A DNA stretch of 23,900 nucleotides from Hyphomicrobiales bacterium. Lineage in GTDB: Bacteria > Pseudomonadota > Alphaproteobacteria > Rhizobiales > Hyphomicrobiaceae. Made by a program: the position numbers and the translations under genes. The DNA is taken from NCBI GenBank assembly GCA_017304275.1, contig JAFKKW010000192.1:1013-24912 (forward strand). The letters are read 5' to 3'. This document shows positions 21,905 through 23,900 of this stretch, piece after piece; position 1 is the first letter of the stretch; every line of letters begins with the position of its first letter. A model generated the notes under the pieces. It was not told the origin of the DNA. It saw nothing but the letters and a program-made list of their open reading frames with translations, and searched no databases.

Positions 21905-23029
21905 ATGATGACGAGGACAGCATCGGCCGCGACCGGCCAGGGGTTGGCGTTGATCGCCGCTCTCGGCGTGTCGCTCTGCGCTTGCGGGCCGGCAAGCGCA
22001 GAAGAGACGGCGCTCAGCCAGATCACGCTGGCAGGGCACGCGTCGGATCTCACGGTTGCGCATTTCAGTCCGGACGGCCGCCGCGTGGCGACAGCGTCCG
22101 CGGATCGCACGGTGCGCATCTGGGATGCGAGCAACGGGGCTCCGATGGTTTCGATTTCGGGGTTCGGCGAAGGCGTGTGGCGGCTGGCATTCAGCCCGGA
22201 TGGGAAGCTCATCGCCACGGCGACACGTGACGGGAAGGCGCAGGTTTGGAATGCCGACACCGGCGCCCACGCCGCCGATCTGGTGGGGCACGAGGCGATG
22301 ATCGAGGAGATCGAGTTCAGCCCGGCCGGCGACCGCATCGTCACGGCCTCGCACGACAAGACGGCCATCGTCTGGAACACGACCGGCGACAAGGTGGCGA
22401 CGCTCGCGCCGCATGAGGAATGGGTGACGGGGGCGATGTTCAGCCCCGATGGGAAGACGGTGCTGACGTCGTCGAGCGATACCAAGGCGCGCGTGTTCGA
22501 TGCCGAGAGTGGGGCGCTTCTGCGAACCCTGGACGGGCACGAGAGCATGATCGCCATGGCGCGGTTTAGCCCGGACGGCAGCCGCATCGTGACGGCATCG
22601 AGCGACAAGTCGGCGAAGATCTGGGACGCGAAAAGCGGCGCCTTGCTTTTTGTGCTGACGGGACCGGGTCGCGCGGTGCGATGCGTGGCGTTCAGTGCCG
22701 ATGGCGGACGCGTAGTGACGGGGGCGGCCGACAAGGCGGCGCGCGTCTACGATGCCAATACGGGCGAGCTTCTGGTCACGCTTACGGGTGCACATCGGCG
22801 GCTGATCAGCAGCGTCGAGTTCAGCCGCGACGGGAGCAAGATCGTGACTGCGGCCCACGACAATCGCGCCGCGGTGTGGGACGCCGCGACCGGCGCCTTG
22901 ATCGCCTCTCTCGATGGGCATGAGAAGGCCGTGGAGATGGCGGAGTTCAGCCCGGACGGCCAACGCATCCTGACGGCGTCGCTCGATGGTACGGCAAAAA
23001 TCTGGACGCTTCCCGGCGGTGTCCCCTAA
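21905..23029 (+). CDS. Exported WD40-repeat protein with eight repeats
   Basis: A 374-residue protein made almost wholly of WD40 repeats. The N-terminus carries a signal sequence; cleavage could be after PASA (29-32), or LCAC (24-27) could act as a lipobox giving a lipoprotein anchored at Cys27. I count eight repeats of about 42 residues, each with a GH-like start, an FSPDG turn, (V/I)(A/V)TAS.D and an IWDA-type end. Eight repeats fit an eight-bladed propeller, or a seven-bladed one plus an extra repeat. GGGAGG precedes the ATG pair at 21905; a GTG at 21884 overlapping the previous gene is less likely. It closes the module 2 operon, and its stop overlaps the stop of the convergent kinase gene by 4 bases. 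It is probably a periplasmic scaffold; the partner is unknown. Confidence 0.85.
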   Translation: MMTRTASAATGQGLALIAALGVSLCACGPASAEETALSQITLAGHASDLTVAHFSPDGRRVATASADRTVRIWDASNGAPMVSISGFGEGVWRLAFSPDGKLIATATRDGKAQVWNADTGAHAADLVGHEAMIEEIEFSPAGDRIVTASHDKTAIVWNTTGDKVATLAPHEEWVTGAMFSPDGKTVLTSSSDTKARVFDAESGALLRTLDGHESMIAMARFSPDGSRIVTASSDKSAKIWDAKSGALLFVLTGPGRAVRCVAFSADGGRVVTGAADKAARVYDANTGELLVTLTGAHRRLISSVEFSRDGSKIVTAAHDNRAAVWDAATGALIASLDGHEKAVEMAEFSPDGQRILTASLDGTAKIWTLPGGVP

Positions 23030-23900
23030 ACCTGTGGCCGTTCCGTCGCTGCAGGAGTGTCGTCGGAAAGGGGGATGGCGACCGTCAGGATGGTACCGCT
23101 CCCGCGGGCGGGCGCGATCTTGATCGTGCCGTCCAGCTCCTGAACGCGTTCGCGCATGCTCGACAATCCGTAGCCGAACGCGGTGTCCGGGCCGATACCG
23201 CGGCCGTCGTCCGTCATGCGGACCTCGACGGCCGGCGCTGCGGAAGCGTCGATGATCGAGATCTCCACGGTGATCGTCTGGGCGCCGCCGTGGCGGATGG
23301 CGTTGGTGACACCTTCCTGGATGCACCGGTAGATCGTGAGGTCGATACCCTCACCGAAGGTGGATGGTACCGGACCGACGATGAGATCGAACCGTATGCC
23401 GCCGTGCCGCCGCTCGAAGGTGGCGATCAACTCCGAGATCAGCTCGGTGATGGTGCGGCGTCCGAGTGCGATCGGCCGCAGGCGGTTCAGCAAGCCCCGG
23501 TTCAGGCCCTTTAGGTGGTTCGAGACCTGCACGATCTCGTCGACGCAGGCGAGAATGGGGGCCGCCTGGGCCGCGGGAAGCGTCTTGGCGTGATGCGCGA
23601 GCGCCGTCGTGCCGGCCATGATGCCGAACAGGCATGGTCCGAACTCGTCATGAAGGTCACGCGATATTTCGCGGCGCTCCTCCTCCTGCACGGCAATGAG
23701 TTGCCGGTAGAGACGGCTGTGCTCGGCGTTGGCCTCGCCGAGCGCAGCGGCGAGCTCGTTGAAGGCGGCCGCGATCGGCTCGAGCTCGCGCAGGCGGGGG
23801 ACGTCGAGGCGGATGGCGTAATGGCCGACCTCGAGCTCCCGCATTCCGCCGCCCAGCCGCGCGAGCGGCTCGAGGACGAGGCCGAGGATGAAATAGAGCC
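23026..23900 (-). CDS. NarL-family (HisKA_3) sensor histidine kinase, 5' end beyond the window
   Basis: Partial at the right edge: the reading frame stays open to base 23900. The visible part begins with a membrane-like stretch (LYFILGLVLEPLARL) and a HAMP-like segment (about the next 50 residues, RLDVPRLRELEPIAAAFNELA). The dimerisation/phosphoacceptor region EEERREISRDLHDEFG follows, with the conserved His encoded near 23650. The ATPase domain shows EGVTNAIRHGGA (N box), DDGRGIG (G1) and GYGLSSMRERV (G2). This is the kinase class that pairs with NarL/FixJ regulators such as the one at 12290. An internal ATG at 23844 would cut off the membrane part and is not the real start. It is convergent with the WD40 gene and overlaps it by 4 bases. 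The signal sensed is unknown. Confidence 0.92.
   Translation of the reverse strand, partial: LYFILGLVLEPLARLGGGMRELEVGHYAIRLDVPRLRELEPIAAAFNELAAALGEANAEHSRLYRQLIAVQEEERREISRDLHDEFGPCLFGIMAGTTALAHHAKTLPAAQAAPILACVDEIVQVSNHLKGLNRGLLNRLRPIALGRRTITELISELIATFERRHGGIRFDLIVGPVPSTFGEGIDLTIYRCIQEGVTNAIRHGGAQTITVEISIIDASAAPAVEVRMTDDGRGIGPDTAFGYGLSSMRERVQELDGTIKIAPARGSGTILTVAIPLSDDTPAATERPQV

Noticed and set aside
1..23900. Mobile element, CRISPR array, tRNA or rRNA
   Set aside because: No transposase or integrase frame, no regularly spaced direct repeats and no recognisable structural RNA were seen; the repeat patterns present are protein-level (ankyrin, YVTN, WD40).

Overview
The window is a GC-rich stretch of bacterial chromosome from what looks like a methylotrophic alphaproteobacterium of the Hyphomicrobium/Methylobacterium kind. 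I infer this from gene content: two lanthanide-type PQQ alcohol dehydrogenases (XoxF family) with MxaJ/XoxJ-type partners, a methanol-metabolism-type cytochrome c, the beta-propeller and substrate-binding proteins that accompany PQQ alcohol oxidation, and an NAD-dependent formate dehydrogenase. The species cannot be fixed from the sequence alone. I see no rRNA, tRNA, insertion sequence, integrase, CRISPR array or origin.

Left part (1-6814), C1/alcohol and formate housekeeping. It holds a zinc alcohol dehydrogenase resembling secondary-alcohol dehydrogenases (minus strand), a possible very small secreted acidic protein (minus), a YahK/CAD-type NADP-dependent alcohol/aldehyde dehydrogenase (plus), and a DUF2478 protein (minus) divergent from an unrecognised 126-residue protein (plus). 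Between the last two is a perfect 13-bp inverted repeat with the geometry of a molybdate-responsive ModE operator. A LysR regulator, the molybdenum-free formate dehydrogenase fdh and an HPP-family membrane protein follow.

Right part (7302-23900), a quinoprotein cluster with a duplicated core. Module 1 is xoxF copy A, a XoxJ-ankyrin fusion, a seven-repeat YVTN propeller and a NarL-type response regulator. An exported serine beta-lactamase-like hydrolase separates the modules. Module 2 is xoxF copy B, a second XoxJ-ankyrin fusion, a cytochrome c, a PQQ-system ABC substrate-binding protein, a second YVTN propeller, an unrecognised small exported protein and an exported eight-repeat WD40 protein. 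A NarL-family sensor kinase converges on the end and runs off the right edge.

How they may fit together (inference): XoxF oxidises methanol or another short alcohol in the periplasm and passes electrons to the cytochrome. The XoxJ-ankyrin, YVTN and WD40 proteins would act as periplasmic partners or scaffolds. The kinase and response regulator probably control the cluster. Formate at the end of C1 oxidation goes to the NAD-linked formate dehydrogenase, which needs no molybdenum. The most unusual points are the XoxJ-ankyrin fusions in two copies, the concentration of exported repeat proteins, the possible attenuator in the xoxF copy B leader, and the ModE-like operator near a molybdenum-free formate dehydrogenase.
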